56,881 nucleotides of DNA from Halioglobus sp. (GTDB lineage: Bacteria; Pseudomonadota; Gammaproteobacteria; Pseudomonadales; Halieaceae). A program made the position numbers and the translations under genes. Below the pieces are notes generated by a model. It made no database searches. It saw nothing but the letters and a program-made list of their open reading frames with translations, and was not told the origin of the DNA. Positions 42,318 to 51,259 of this stretch are shown piece after piece. Within the stretch, counting starts at the first letter, position 1. Every line of letters starts with the position of its first letter. The DNA lies in NCBI GenBank assembly GCA_020443425.1, contig JAGRIE010000023.1, positions 1 through 56,881 of the forward strand, written 5' to 3'.

Positions 42318-43043
42318 ATGGGAGAACAAGCTGTAAGTGGGGTCAGTGAGAAGTTGCCCACCCGGGTGATTGCCATACTGGGTATGCATCGCAGTGGTAC
42401 AAGCTGCCTGACGGGTTCGTTGCAGAACTCGGGGTTGTTTCTGGGCGAATGCCATACCTGGAACAAACATAACGAAAGGGGCAATCGTGAGAACCAGAAA
42501 TTCGTCGACCTGCACGAGGCCATTCTCGCGGCAAACGGTGGCGCGTGGGATGCTCCGCCGGCAACAGCCATCTGGAATGATGAGCATATCGCCTGGGGCC
42601 GGGAGCTTCTTGTGGCACATGCCGGAGAGCCGAATTTCGGCTTCAAGGACCCGCGCGGCCTGCTGGTGATTGATGGCTGGAAAAGCCTGTACCCCGATAT
42701 AGAGTTCATCGGTATTTTCCGCCATCCGAACGCGGTGGCGAAGTCGCTCGGCAAGCGCAGCAGCAAGACGCGCGAGGAATCGCTGAATCTGTGGTACACC
42801 TACAACAGCATTCTCTACCGGGAGTACAGGAAGAAGCCGTTTCCCCTGCTGTGTTTTGACGATGATGAGGCGGTGCTGGACGAGAAAATTGTGCGCGCGG
42901 CCAGCCAGATGGGCCTCAGTCGCCCCCACGCAGAAGAGAAATTCTATACCTCGGAGTTGAGGCACAATGACGGCTCTGGCGCCGAGGCGCTGCCGTGGAA
43001 AATTCGGCGGCTCTACCGAAAGTTGAAGAATGCCGAATTTTGA
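42318..43043 (+). CDS. Sulfotransferase family protein
   Basis: 241 residues. PAPS motif ILGMHRSGTSCLTGSL at residues about 19-34, catalytic/substrate region FGFKDPRGLLV, and 3'-phosphate motif FIGIFRHPNAVAKSL. The C-terminal tail is basic (KIRRLYRKLKNAEF). A GGA sits upstream, a weak ribosome-binding site. The 174-bp gap before it has no recognised element. Confidence 0.83.
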   Translation: MGEQAVSGVSEKLPTRVIAILGMHRSGTSCLTGSLQNSGLFLGECHTWNKHNERGNRENQKFVDLHEAILAANGGAWDAPPATAIWNDEHIAWGRELLVAHAGEPNFGFKDPRGLLVIDGWKSLYPDIEFIGIFRHPNAVAKSLGKRSSKTREESLNLWYTYNSILYREYRKKPFPLLCFDDDEAVLDEKIVRAASQMGLSRPHAEEKFYTSELRHNDGSGAEALPWKIRRLYRKLKNAEF

Positions 43044-43056
43044 TCGGTGTAACTGA

Positions 43057-44046
43057 ATGTTAAACCAGATACAGCAGGGCATTCGTAGACTCATTGACGG
43101 TGGCGATGCCTCCCGGGATGTGATCGTCAGCTTTGTCGTGATTGTTTACGATATGCCGGCCCAGGCGGAGAATACCATTCGCTCCTTGTTGCCGGGCTAC
43201 CAGCGGGACGTCAGTGCGGACGACTACGAAGTCCTGATAATCGAGAACGAGTCGTCCAATACCCTGTCGCGCGCGTTTCTCGACTCGCTGCCCCGCAACT
43301 TTTCCTATCACCTGAGGCAGGAGACCCGGCCGACACCGATTTATGCCATCAATTACGGCATAGACATCGCCGCCGGTGCCAATATCTGTGTGATGATCGA
43401 TGGCGCGCGCCTGCTGACTCCGGGTATTGTGAAAAACATTCTCCGCGGGCACCGTCTCTCGCCGCGCGCAGTTGTAACCGCCCCGGGATATCACCTAGGG
43501 CATGAATTACAACAAAAAGCTGTCGGTAGCGGGTATGATGTGGCGCATGAAAAGTCCCTGATGTCGTCGATCTCATGGCCTGATGACGGCTACCGGTTGT
43601 TTGAGATCTCCTGTTTCAGTGGCTCTTGTGCGGCCGGCTTTTATCTCCCGCACGGCGAGAGCAATTGCATCAGCATGCCGCGAGAATTGTGGCAGGCCCT
43701 GGGCGGGTATGACGCGCGTTTCGATATGCGCGGCGGGGGCGTGGTAAACCTCGATCTCTATAAGCGAGCCTGCGAGTACCCGGGAATCACCCATGTGTTC
43801 CTGCACGGTGAGGGCACCTTCCACCAGTTCCACGGCGGTGTGACAACCGGGGGAGAGGCCGCTGAAGCCAGGCAGGCGTTCATTACGGCGATCATGGAGC
43901 AATACCAGAGTATACGGGGAAGAAAGTTCGAGCTCCCTGTGACGGAGACGGTTTATCTGGGTGAAATTTCTGAGTACGCATTGAGGTTTGTGCAGTTTTC
44001 ATCAACGAATAAACTCGAAAGAATGAAAAATGCGGCCGGGACGTAG
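43057..44046 (+). CDS. Glycosyltransferase family 2 protein
   Basis: 329 residues, GT-A fold: SFVVIVYDMPAQAENTIRSL, LIIENESSNTLS and, at the metal site, CVMIDGARLLTP, where the usual DxD reads DGA. The late REL-WQALGGYDARFDMRGGGVVNLDLYKRA segment (acceptor loop) is well kept. It starts 13 nt after the sulfotransferase, so the two are probably co-expressed. A missing second aspartate could mean a metal-independent or weak enzyme. Confidence 0.8.
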   Translation: MLNQIQQGIRRLIDGGDASRDVIVSFVVIVYDMPAQAENTIRSLLPGYQRDVSADDYEVLIIENESSNTLSRAFLDSLPRNFSYHLRQETRPTPIYAINYGIDIAAGANICVMIDGARLLTPGIVKNILRGHRLSPRAVVTAPGYHLGHELQQKAVGSGYDVAHEKSLMSSISWPDDGYRLFEISCFSGSCAAGFYLPHGESNCISMPRELWQALGGYDARFDMRGGGVVNLDLYKRACEYPGITHVFLHGEGTFHQFHGGVTTGGEAAEARQAFITAIMEQYQSIRGRKFELPVTETVYLGEISEYALRFVQFSSTNKLERMKNAAGT

Positions 44047-44093
44047 TGTGTTTTGGTCAAACACTTAAACAGTTATGAGGTCATTGGGAGTTT

Positions 44094-44909
44094 ATGAATA
44101 ACCAACTATATTTTCCGCCGTCACTGCAGCGATTTGAGCCCAAGCGAATGGTGTTCAGCACCTGGGTGGATCACCTGCCGTTCGCCTACGACCTGATTGC
44201 TGCAATTCGCCCCAAGTTGTTGGTGGAGCTGGGCGTCTACAACGGTCTCTCATTCTTCACTTTTTGCCAGTCCATGGTTGAGCACGACATCGACGGGGTG
44301 GCCTATGGCGTCGATTGCTGGGAGGGCGATGAGCACACGGATGCTTACGACGATTCGGTCTACCAGGACGTCGCCGACCATGCGCGAACACACTATCGCG
44401 GCAATACGTATCTGCTGCGCATGTTTTTCAATGAGGCGTTGCGCCATTTTAACGACAATTCGGTGGACCTGTTGCATATCGACGGCCTGCATACTTATGA
44501 GGCCATTCAGGAGGATTTCACCAACTGGTATCCCAAGGTCAAACCCGGGGGCATTATCCTTTTTCACGACGTAATGGCAAAGATCAAGGATTTCGGTGCC
44601 TGGAAGTATTTTGAGGAACTGGAAGCGCAGCACGAGGATGTGTTCAAGTTCAACCACGGGTTTGGGCTCGGTGTGTTGCGCAAGCCCGGTGGCGAGCCCA
44701 GTGATGAGCCGCTGCTAAACCTGTTGTTCTCCAAAGATGAAGAGACGCAGAAACAGTTGCGCCAGTTCTATGTGCATGCCGGGACATTCCTGGAGGCGCG
44801 CCGCCAGGCCGGCTTCTGGCGCCAGGCGCGCAAGGGCGGTGCCAAGGGCGGCCAGGGCAAACTTGCCAAGGCGAATGCCGCGAAGGAGGCGTCCCCGAAG
44901 GAGGGCTGA
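44094..44909 (+). CDS. Class I SAM-dependent methyltransferase (Methyltransf_24-like)
   Basis: 271 residues. SAM-binding region LLVELGVYNGLSFFTF (G-x-G), an acidic loop YGVDCWEGDEH, DLLHIDGLHTYEAIQEDF and GGIILFHDVMAKI are characteristic of Methyltransf_24 sugar or small-molecule O-methyltransferases. The last about 30 residues are a Lys/Ala/Gly-rich low-complexity tail (RKGGAKGGQGKLAKANAAKE). It likely methylates a glycan residue or a precursor. The next gene begins 34 nt downstream after a GGAGG signal. Confidence 0.85.
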   Translation: MNNQLYFPPSLQRFEPKRMVFSTWVDHLPFAYDLIAAIRPKLLVELGVYNGLSFFTFCQSMVEHDIDGVAYGVDCWEGDEHTDAYDDSVYQDVADHARTHYRGNTYLLRMFFNEALRHFNDNSVDLLHIDGLHTYEAIQEDFTNWYPKVKPGGIILFHDVMAKIKDFGAWKYFEELEAQHEDVFKFNHGFGLGVLRKPGGEPSDEPLLNLLFSKDEETQKQLRQFYVHAGTFLEARRQAGFWRQARKGGAKGGQGKLAKANAAKEASPKEG

Positions 44910-44943
44910 TGCACGACATTCACTCGGTCTGGAGGACAAATTA

Positions 44944-46134
44944 ATGACAATTGAAAGCCTGTCTGCCGCCGATCTGGAAGCGTTGGCTGCCTACCGACCT
45001 CTGCTTGAGGAAGTGCATGCCCTGATTGATGCGGGCGATTACGAAGCCGGGATCACCCGGCTACAGAAGGTCGCCAGGGCCAGTGGCGATGAGGCGCTGA
45101 TGAATCACCTCATTGAACTGCGGGTCGCCGCATTCCCGAAAATGGCCGAGAAAGTCACACCGGCGCCGATGTATGAGGCAAATGAGCTGTTGGGGGATGT
45201 CGAGGCTGTACAAGCCCGGCTGGACAGAGACGGGTACCTGTTTTTTCGCAACGTCGTACCGGTCGCCCTGCTGACAGAACTGAGAGACCAGATAACCTGC
45301 ATACTCGCTGACCTGGGGTGGATAGAGGGCGGGGAGCAGCGCATGGCAGCCAAGGCGCTATGCCGTCCCCTGAGGGAGGGGCAGCCACGGTTTTTCAAAG
45401 CACACGATCGCATCATCAAGCTGGAAGCCCTGCACAGCCTCGCCCATGAGCCCGCCATCATGGACGTGATGCGCCAGGCGTTGGGGGAGAGCGCTTTCCC
45501 ACATCCCCTCAGCATTGTCCGGTTGATTTTCCCCGACAGCCCGGAGTTGGCGACGCCGCCCCACCAGGATTTTCCCAACAACCAGGGTACGCCGAACCTT
45601 ACTGCAGCGTGGATGCCGCTGGCGGACTGCTCTATCAGTGATGGCTCTCTGGCAGTGATGGAAGGCTCGCACAAGTTTGGCGTACTGCCGTTGAAATTCC
45701 ATCTCGGCGCAGGAAACCGTCGGGCTGTACTCAATGACGACGTAATGGCGTGTCGCTGGGTCGGTGCGGATTTCAAGCTCGGGGATATGGTGCTGTTCCC
45801 GTCCCTGACGGTGCATAAGGCCATGGAAAATCACAATCTGGAGCGCATGCGGCTGTCAGTGGATTTTCGCTATCAGTTGGAGGGAGAGGCGCTCACAGAA
45901 GGATGCCTGCAACCGCACTTCAACCGCGTCAGCTGGGAGGAGATCTACCGCGACTGGCAATCCGATGACCTGAAATACTACTGGCGCAACAAGCGCTATG
46001 TGGTGGCGCCTTGGGATGCATCGCTGCACGAATTGCCCGATGATCATGTGGACGAGGCCTACGAGCAACAACTGGCCTACAACATCGCCCTGACGCGCAG
46101 GAAAGAGAAGCGGCTCGCTGCAGACGATGCCTGA
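44944..46134 (+). CDS. Phytanoyl-CoA dioxygenase-family (Fe(II)/2OG) hydroxylase
   Basis: 396 residues from the ATG at 44944, chosen for the GGAGG at 44931-44935; the longer open frame upstream overlaps the methyltransferase out of frame. Iron ligands HQD in TPPHQDFPNNQG, distal His in PSLTVHKAMENH and 2-oxoglutarate-binding Arg nearby (ERMRLSVDFRY). N-terminal about 85 residues are helical and not part of the core fold. It hydroxylates an unknown substrate, possibly a sugar or lipid of the glycan, given the context. Confidence 0.84.
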   Translation: MTIESLSAADLEALAAYRPLLEEVHALIDAGDYEAGITRLQKVARASGDEALMNHLIELRVAAFPKMAEKVTPAPMYEANELLGDVEAVQARLDRDGYLFFRNVVPVALLTELRDQITCILADLGWIEGGEQRMAAKALCRPLREGQPRFFKAHDRIIKLEALHSLAHEPAIMDVMRQALGESAFPHPLSIVRLIFPDSPELATPPHQDFPNNQGTPNLTAAWMPLADCSISDGSLAVMEGSHKFGVLPLKFHLGAGNRRAVLNDDVMACRWVGADFKLGDMVLFPSLTVHKAMENHNLERMRLSVDFRYQLEGEALTEGCLQPHFNRVSWEEIYRDWQSDDLKYYWRNKRYVVAPWDASLHELPDDHVDEAYEQQLAYNIALTRRKEKRLAADDA

Positions 46135-46163
46135 GCCCACCGCTGGTCGTGGGGATGCGACGG

Positions 46164-47177
46164 CTACCAGGTCAGGGGTATCTGGTTTTTGGGAAAGCTT
46201 GAGGCGCCAAAAAACCAGGTTTCCACGGCGTAGCGCAGTTTGGTGAAATCAGTGCGGTACTGGGTCCGGTGTAAATACAGGTGATCGAAGAAAAATGCGT
46301 CGCCAGCATTGAACTCGGGTACCATCACAGCCTCGTTGCGGGCGAATTGATCCGTCACCAGGGAGTCGCTGACGGACCAGTTGAACTGGGCACCCTCCGC
46401 CGACGCAATCTCATACAGCCGCTGCGGCACCACATCCAGTCCGGGCGCCCCGGTGTCCGCTCCGCACCGGTTCAGCGGAATCCACATGTTCAGGCTGTTC
46501 AGGTTGGTTCCCATGAACGCGCCATCCTGGTGCCATCCGGCTTCGGCAACGGGGAGTCGTGAGCGCCTGAGAACCCACTTCTTGGCCGACAGGCAGGGCG
46601 GCTCACCGAGGTAGTCGGTCATCAACTGCTTGATCCCGTGGGCCTCATAAAGCTGTAACAGGGACTCCGCCACACTGGGTGCTTCGACACACATGGCGGA
46701 ACCGGAGTCGCGGTGAAAGCTGCGGGTGTTGGCAAGCTCCCGGTCCTTGTTCGGCATGATCGTTTTGAGGTTCGCCGGTGGGTTGTGATAGACGCTTGCA
46801 GGGACCGTGGCCTTGGGGTCCGCACAGGCATCGATCACCCGGTCTGTCGCGTTGATCAGGGTGTCGACCGATGCCTGCGGAAACATTTGCCGCACGATGA
46901 GCCCGCCGTGTTCCGCGATGGCTGCCCTGAGCAGGTCTGCGTTGAGCTCTGCGGCCGGGATCTCCGGCACGCGGGGTTGGCTGGGGGTGGCGTTTGCAGG
47001 CTTCTGGATGAGCAGGCGGGGAGAACCAGAGGGCTCCTTCAAACGGTAAGCCTCCATGCGGTCGCCCATCCGGAGGCAGTCGGACACGATATCGCGTGAT
47101 TCCAGGGTGGCGGGTGTCAGTTCAAACAGGCTCATAGTAGGTTTCGCAGGTAAAAGACCATTGGAAGTGTATGCCAT
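46164..47177 (-). CDS. Phytanoyl-CoA dioxygenase-family hydroxylase (second copy)
   Basis: 337 residues, minus strand, convergent with the previous hydroxylase at a 29-nt gap. Iron ligands HQDG in AEAGWHQDGAFMGT and the distal His in FFFDHLYLHRTQYR; ETWFFGASSF at the C-terminus. A GGGGAAT lies 6 nt before the ATG at 47177; an in-frame ATG at 47135 is possible. It shares only the fold, not close similarity, with its neighbour, so they are not a recent duplication. The divergent 113-bp gap to bepA contains a TACAAT (47240-47245) -10-like box. Confidence 0.82.
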   Translation of the reverse strand: MAYTSNGLLPAKPTMSLFELTPATLESRDIVSDCLRMGDRMEAYRLKEPSGSPRLLIQKPANATPSQPRVPEIPAAELNADLLRAAIAEHGGLIVRQMFPQASVDTLINATDRVIDACADPKATVPASVYHNPPANLKTIMPNKDRELANTRSFHRDSGSAMCVEAPSVAESLLQLYEAHGIKQLMTDYLGEPPCLSAKKWVLRRSRLPVAEAGWHQDGAFMGTNLNSLNMWIPLNRCGADTGAPGLDVVPQRLYEIASAEGAQFNWSVSDSLVTDQFARNEAVMVPEFNAGDAFFFDHLYLHRTQYRTDFTKLRYAVETWFFGASSFPKNQIPLTW

Positions 47178-47290
47178 TTTAAATTCCCCGTCGATATTCC
47201 GCAGGCAAACGGCGGTGTCATGGAGCTTGCTGCATACAGTACAATACGCTTAGACCCTGTCCAAAAATGTAATGTTCCAAGCGGTGTGCT

Positions 47291-48772
47291 GTGTTTGATA
47301 ATCCGGGCAAGATTCGTTTTTTGCGCAACGCCGTCATCGCATCGGCGCTGGCGCTTTCCCCCGTGGTGTCCCCAGGGAGCTTTGCCGCTGCCGATGAATT
47401 GAAGTTGCCGAATCTTGGCGAGTCGAGCACCAGCCTGTTTTCATCACAATTCGAATATCAACTTGGGCGCGCATGGTTGCGCGAGTTCCGCAGCCAGGTA
47501 CCGACGATTGATGACCCGCTGCTCTTTGATTACCTGGAAAACCTGATCTACGAACTGGTGGAGCACAGCCAGTTGGAGGACAGGCGGATCGATCTGGTCA
47601 TCGTCGACAACCCTACGCTGAATGCCTTCGCCGTGCCCGGTGGGGTGATAGGCATTCACAACGGTCTGCTCATGTGGGCCGAGACGGAAGATGAGCTGGC
47701 TACAGTGCTGGCGCACGAAATAGCGCACCTCAGCCAGCGCCATTTCTCTCGGGGTGTGGAATTTCAACAGAAGCTGCAACCGGTGGCGCTGGCGGCGATG
47801 CTGGCCAGCTTCGTGTTGATGGCGACCGCGGGCGGCGATGCGGGAATGGCGGCGCTGTCTGCGACCCAGGCCGCGGCCCAGGATTCAGCCCTGCAGTACA
47901 GCCGTGGGAATGAGCAGGAGGCGGACCGGATCGGGATGCAGACAATCGTGGGTGCCGGCATGGATCCGCACGCTGCTCCCGCGATGTTTGAGCGGATGTT
48001 GCACGCGACGCGGTATTCCGGGAGCGATCAGGTGCCGGAATTTCTTCGCTCCCACCCACTGTCCGAAAATCGTGTCGCAGACACCCGCAACCGGGCCAGG
48101 CAATACCCGAAAAAGGCGCCAGAGCCCGACCTGGAATACCAACTGATGCGGGCCCGGGTCATCACTGAATTAACAGAGACTCCCGCGCAGGCGGTGGCCA
48201 GGTTCCGGGGTGAACTGGAGGGAACGCCGCGCTCGCGGGAGGCGGCCGTCTACGGCCTGGTGCTATCCCTCACCGCTGCCGGCCGCGCTGATGAAGCGGC
48301 GCTTGAGCTGGATTCCATCTGGTCGACCAATCCTGATCGGCTGGAGTACATCATCGCTGACGCCGAAATTGACATGGTGCGCAACAGGCCGGAGAGCGCG
48401 GTCAAAAAGCTGCGTAAACGACTGGAAATCTCTCCCGGAAACCACCCGTTGACCATGGCCTACGCCACGGCCTTGATGAAAAACCAGCAGCCGCATATCG
48501 CCGAGGAGGTGCTGATCGCTCAGAGCAAACGCAGGCCCAATGACCCGGGCCTGTGGTACCTGTTGGCCGAGGTACAGGGCCTGTCGGGCGATATCGTTGG
48601 GCTGCACCAGTCCCGCGCGGAATATTTCATCCTGAACGGCGCATTGGATGAGGCGAGGAAGCAGTTGACCTATGCGCTGAAATTAACGGGCAGCAATTTT
48701 CATGCATCCGCGAGGATAAACCAGCGCCTCGACGATATCGCCAGGATGCAGGAACAGATGGAAGAGTTCTAG
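47291..48772 (+). CDS. bepA: BepA-like periplasmic M48 metalloprotease with TPR region
   Basis: 493 residues. Signal peptide (RNAVIASALALSPVVSPGSFA), zinc-binding LAHEIAHLSQRH (HExxH), a third ligand in SRGNEQEADRIG, then TPR-like helices from about residue 300 to the end (AEIDMVRNRPESAVKKL). In E. coli BepA helps LptD/outer-membrane protein assembly. The start is a GTG. It converges on nadA with a 4-nt gap, an arrangement I recall for nadA neighbourhoods in Pseudomonas. Confidence 0.9.
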   Translation: MFDNPGKIRFLRNAVIASALALSPVVSPGSFAAADELKLPNLGESSTSLFSSQFEYQLGRAWLREFRSQVPTIDDPLLFDYLENLIYELVEHSQLEDRRIDLVIVDNPTLNAFAVPGGVIGIHNGLLMWAETEDELATVLAHEIAHLSQRHFSRGVEFQQKLQPVALAAMLASFVLMATAGGDAGMAALSATQAAAQDSALQYSRGNEQEADRIGMQTIVGAGMDPHAAPAMFERMLHATRYSGSDQVPEFLRSHPLSENRVADTRNRARQYPKKAPEPDLEYQLMRARVITELTETPAQAVARFRGELEGTPRSREAAVYGLVLSLTAAGRADEAALELDSIWSTNPDRLEYIIADAEIDMVRNRPESAVKKLRKRLEISPGNHPLTMAYATALMKNQQPHIAEEVLIAQSKRRPNDPGLWYLLAEVQGLSGDIVGLHQSRAEYFILNGALDEARKQLTYALKLTGSNFHASARINQRLDDIARMQEQMEEF

Positions 48773-48776
48773 AACC

Positions 48777-49850
48777 TCAGGCGTTGCCTTTCACCGGCAC
48801 TTGAATACGCTGCGCGAAGTCGAGCATGCGGCGAAGCGGTACCATTGCCTGCGCCCCGATACCGGGATCGACAAAGATTTCGTTGTCGCTGCGAGAGAAG
48901 ACCTGCGCCAGTGCTTCCAGATCGTTCATGCCCATCCACGGGCAGTTGGCGCAACTGCGACAGCTCGCACCATTACCAGCCGTGGGTGCAATAATGAATT
49001 CCTTGTGTGGCGCCTGCTGTTGCAGCTTGTAAAAAATGCCCTGATCGGTCGCCACAATAAAGCGCGGATTGTCCATCTCTGTGGCGGCCCGGATAATCTG
49101 GGTGGTGGACCCCACCCTGTCCGCCAGTTCCAGTACGGCCTGTGGCGACTCCGGGTGGACCAGTACCGCGGCATCCGGATAGACTCGCTTGAGATCGGCG
49201 ATACCCCGTGCCTTGAACTCCTCGTGCACGATACAGGCGCCGTCCCACATCAGGATGTCTGCGCCGGTCTGGTTGCGAACATAGTTGCCCAGATGCTGGT
49301 CGGGTGCCCAGATGATTTTTTTGTCCTGCTCCGCGAGGTGCTCGGCGACATCCAGCGCTATGCTGGAGGTGACGACCCAGTCGGCCCGGGCCTTGACGGC
49401 GGCCGAGGTGTTCGCATAGACAACTACCGTGCGGTCGGGGTGTTGGTCGCAGAACGCCGAAAAATCGTCGATTGGGCAGCCCAGGTCCAGTGAGCAGGTC
49501 GCCTCCAGCGTCGGCATCAGGACCCGCTTCTCCGGCGTGAGGATCTTGGCCGTTTCGCCCATGAACTTCACGCCAGCCACCACCAGTGTGGTAGCGGGGT
49601 GATCGTGACCGAAGCGCGCCATCTCCAGCGAGTCCGAGACACAGCCCCCGGTTTCCTCGGCCAGCGCCTGGATGGCAGGAGATGTGTAGTAGTGCGCCAC
49701 GATCACAGCGTTTTCCCGCACAAGCGCCGCTTTGATCTGGTCTTTCAGCGCGCGTTCCTGCGCTGGGCTCAGTTTTTTCTGCTCAGCGTGGTCGAGGTGA
49801 TATTGCACCTGCTTGCGGATGGATTCCAGTTTGTCGGATGCTAGACTCAT
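48777..49850 (-). CDS. nadA: Quinolinate synthase A
   Basis: 357 residues, condenses iminoaspartate and dihydroxyacetone phosphate to quinolinate in NAD synthesis and carries a 4Fe-4S cluster. Conserved segments: [65 protein letters not shown], and the cysteine-rich [14 protein letters not shown]. Length and layout are standard. The start lacks a clear Shine-Dalgarno. It is divergent from the Ddn-like gene across 98 bp. Confidence 0.97.
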   Translation of the reverse strand: MSLASDKLESIRKQVQYHLDHAEQKKLSPAQERALKDQIKAALVRENAVIVAHYYTSPAIQALAEETGGCVSDSLEMARFGHDHPATTLVVAGVKFMGETAKILTPEKRVLMPTLEATCSLDLGCPIDDFSAFCDQHPDRTVVVYANTSAAVKARADWVVTSSIALDVAEHLAEQDKKIIWAPDQHLGNYVRNQTGADILMWDGACIVHEEFKARGIADLKRVYPDAAVLVHPESPQAVLELADRVGSTTQIIRAATEMDNPRFIVATDQGIFYKLQQQAPHKEFIIAPTAGNGASCRSCANCPWMGMNDLEALAQVFSRSDNEIFVDPGIGAQAMVPLRRMLDFAQRIQVPVKGNA

Positions 49851-49948
49851 ACACAGATTAAAAGTGGGATAAAAAGGTGCGGTATTCTAACACAGTTTGG
49901 TGACCTTTTTGCGCCTGCTACCCCTTCAATGTATCCAGGGAGAGACTT

Positions 49949-50446
49949 ATGGTTGAGTACGATTACGTCAAGACCCGCCGCGAAGATGTCCAGCCCATCA
50001 AGGACAGCCAGGTGCCGCTTGTGCGGTTTTTCATGCGCTGGACCACGAAGCTGAATGTGGCGGTATTCCGGGCCAGCAAGGGGCGCCTGATGAACAAGTT
50101 TATCGGTGGTTATCCGGTCTGTATTGTCACCACCACCGGCGCCAAATCAGGGAAAACCCGGCGCATTGCACTTATCCACCTCCCCCATGGTGAAAACAAG
50201 CTGTTGGTTGCCTCGCAGGGAGGGATGAACAGAAACCCGGTGTGGTATCACAATATTGTCGCCCATCCCGAGGTGCGGATACTGGTCGACGGCACGGAAA
50301 AGACCTACCGGGCGCGCCGGGTGAGCGACGATGAGAAGCGGGATTTATGGCCGCACCTGGTGTCGCTGTATCCGGATTTCGATGAATACCAGGCGCGTAC
50401 CGATCGCAATATCCCGGTGTTCAGCTGTGAACCTGTGGCAACCTGA
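49949..50446 (+). CDS. Ddn-like deazaflavin (F420)-dependent nitroreductase family protein
   Basis: 165 residues of the F420H2-dependent quinone reductase/nitroreductase family: VCIVTTTGAKSGKTRRI, LVASQGGMNRNPVWYHNI and a C-terminal DEYQARTDRNIPVF. Family members use F420 (sometimes flavin), and are most common in actinobacteria. In this window there are no F420-biosynthesis genes, so the cofactor is unconfirmed. AGGGAGAG precedes the ATG. It is convergent with the neighbouring enoyl-CoA hydratase. Confidence 0.8.
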   Translation: MVEYDYVKTRREDVQPIKDSQVPLVRFFMRWTTKLNVAVFRASKGRLMNKFIGGYPVCIVTTTGAKSGKTRRIALIHLPHGENKLLVASQGGMNRNPVWYHNIVAHPEVRILVDGTEKTYRARRVSDDEKRDLWPHLVSLYPDFDEYQARTDRNIPVFSCEPVAT

Positions 50447-51259
50447 TTAGTCTTGCAACCATTGCGGCCAGTCGTTATTGATACTGCCGCTCCACTGCGG
50501 CCGGCGGCGCTCCAGGAAAGCGACGCCCCCCTCGACAGCATCGGGCATCGCCATAGTGTGGTTCAGCGCCCGGCTTTCCAGGCTGGCGATGTCATGCAGG
50601 CCTGTAGACAGGCCGCGCCAAAGCAGTTGCTTGTGCAGTCCGACGGGCAAGGGGGCGCAGTTGGTGCTGATATCCCGGGCGATCTCCATCGCTGTCGCCA
50701 GCACGTCGGCGGCGGGGACTGCGCGGCCAGCCAGCCCCCAGTCCCTGGCTTCCTCGCCGGACAGTTTTGGCGCGCGCACCAGAAGTTCAAAAGCCCTCTC
50801 CAGCCCGACCAGTCGCGGCAGTACATACTCAATCGCAAAATCCGCGACGACGCCGCGGCGCGATTGCAGGAAGCCGTATTTGGCTTCGCGTGCAAACACC
50901 CGCATATCTGCCTGCATCGCCAATCCCAGGCCTGCGCCCACGGCATGCCCATTGCAGGCGGCGATGACGGGTTTGCGGACCTCCCATGCCTGCATGCTGA
51001 GCGGACAGGCATTCACCGGCTCCTGCTGTGCTGAGCCGTCAAAGGTACTGCCGCCGCCACTCATGTCCGCGCCGGTGCAGAACGCCGTTCCGGCGCCTGT
51101 CAGCACCACTGCCCGCACCTCATCGTCTTCATCACAGCGGCGATAGGCCGCTCCCAGGCCATCGATAATCGCCTTGGACAGGGTGTTTTGCGCCTCCGGG
51201 CGATTGAGCGTGATAAGCGCGATGCCGTCGGAGAGTTCCAGTGTCAGTTCCTGGTTCAT
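50447..51259 (-). CDS. Enoyl-CoA hydratase/isomerase family protein
   Basis: 270 residues, crotonase fold: ISLITLNRPEAQNTLS-like start, oxyanion-hole VVLTGAGTAFCTGADM and GHAVGAGLGLAMQADMR. The position of the first catalytic glutamate reads Q in GFLQSRRGVV, while the second is kept (AFELLVRAP), so isomerase or hydrolase activity is as likely as hydratase. It could supply the hydratase missing from the steroid cluster, though it lies 21 kb away. The start codon is ATG; its stop abuts the convergent Ddn-like gene. Confidence 0.85.
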   Translation of the reverse strand: MNQELTLELSDGIALITLNRPEAQNTLSKAIIDGLGAAYRRCDEDDEVRAVVLTGAGTAFCTGADMSGGGSTFDGSAQQEPVNACPLSMQAWEVRKPVIAACNGHAVGAGLGLAMQADMRVFAREAKYGFLQSRRGVVADFAIEYVLPRLVGLERAFELLVRAPKLSGEEARDWGLAGRAVPAADVLATAMEIARDISTNCAPLPVGLHKQLLWRGLSTGLHDIASLESRALNHTMAMPDAVEGGVAFLERRRPQWSGSINNDWPQWLQD

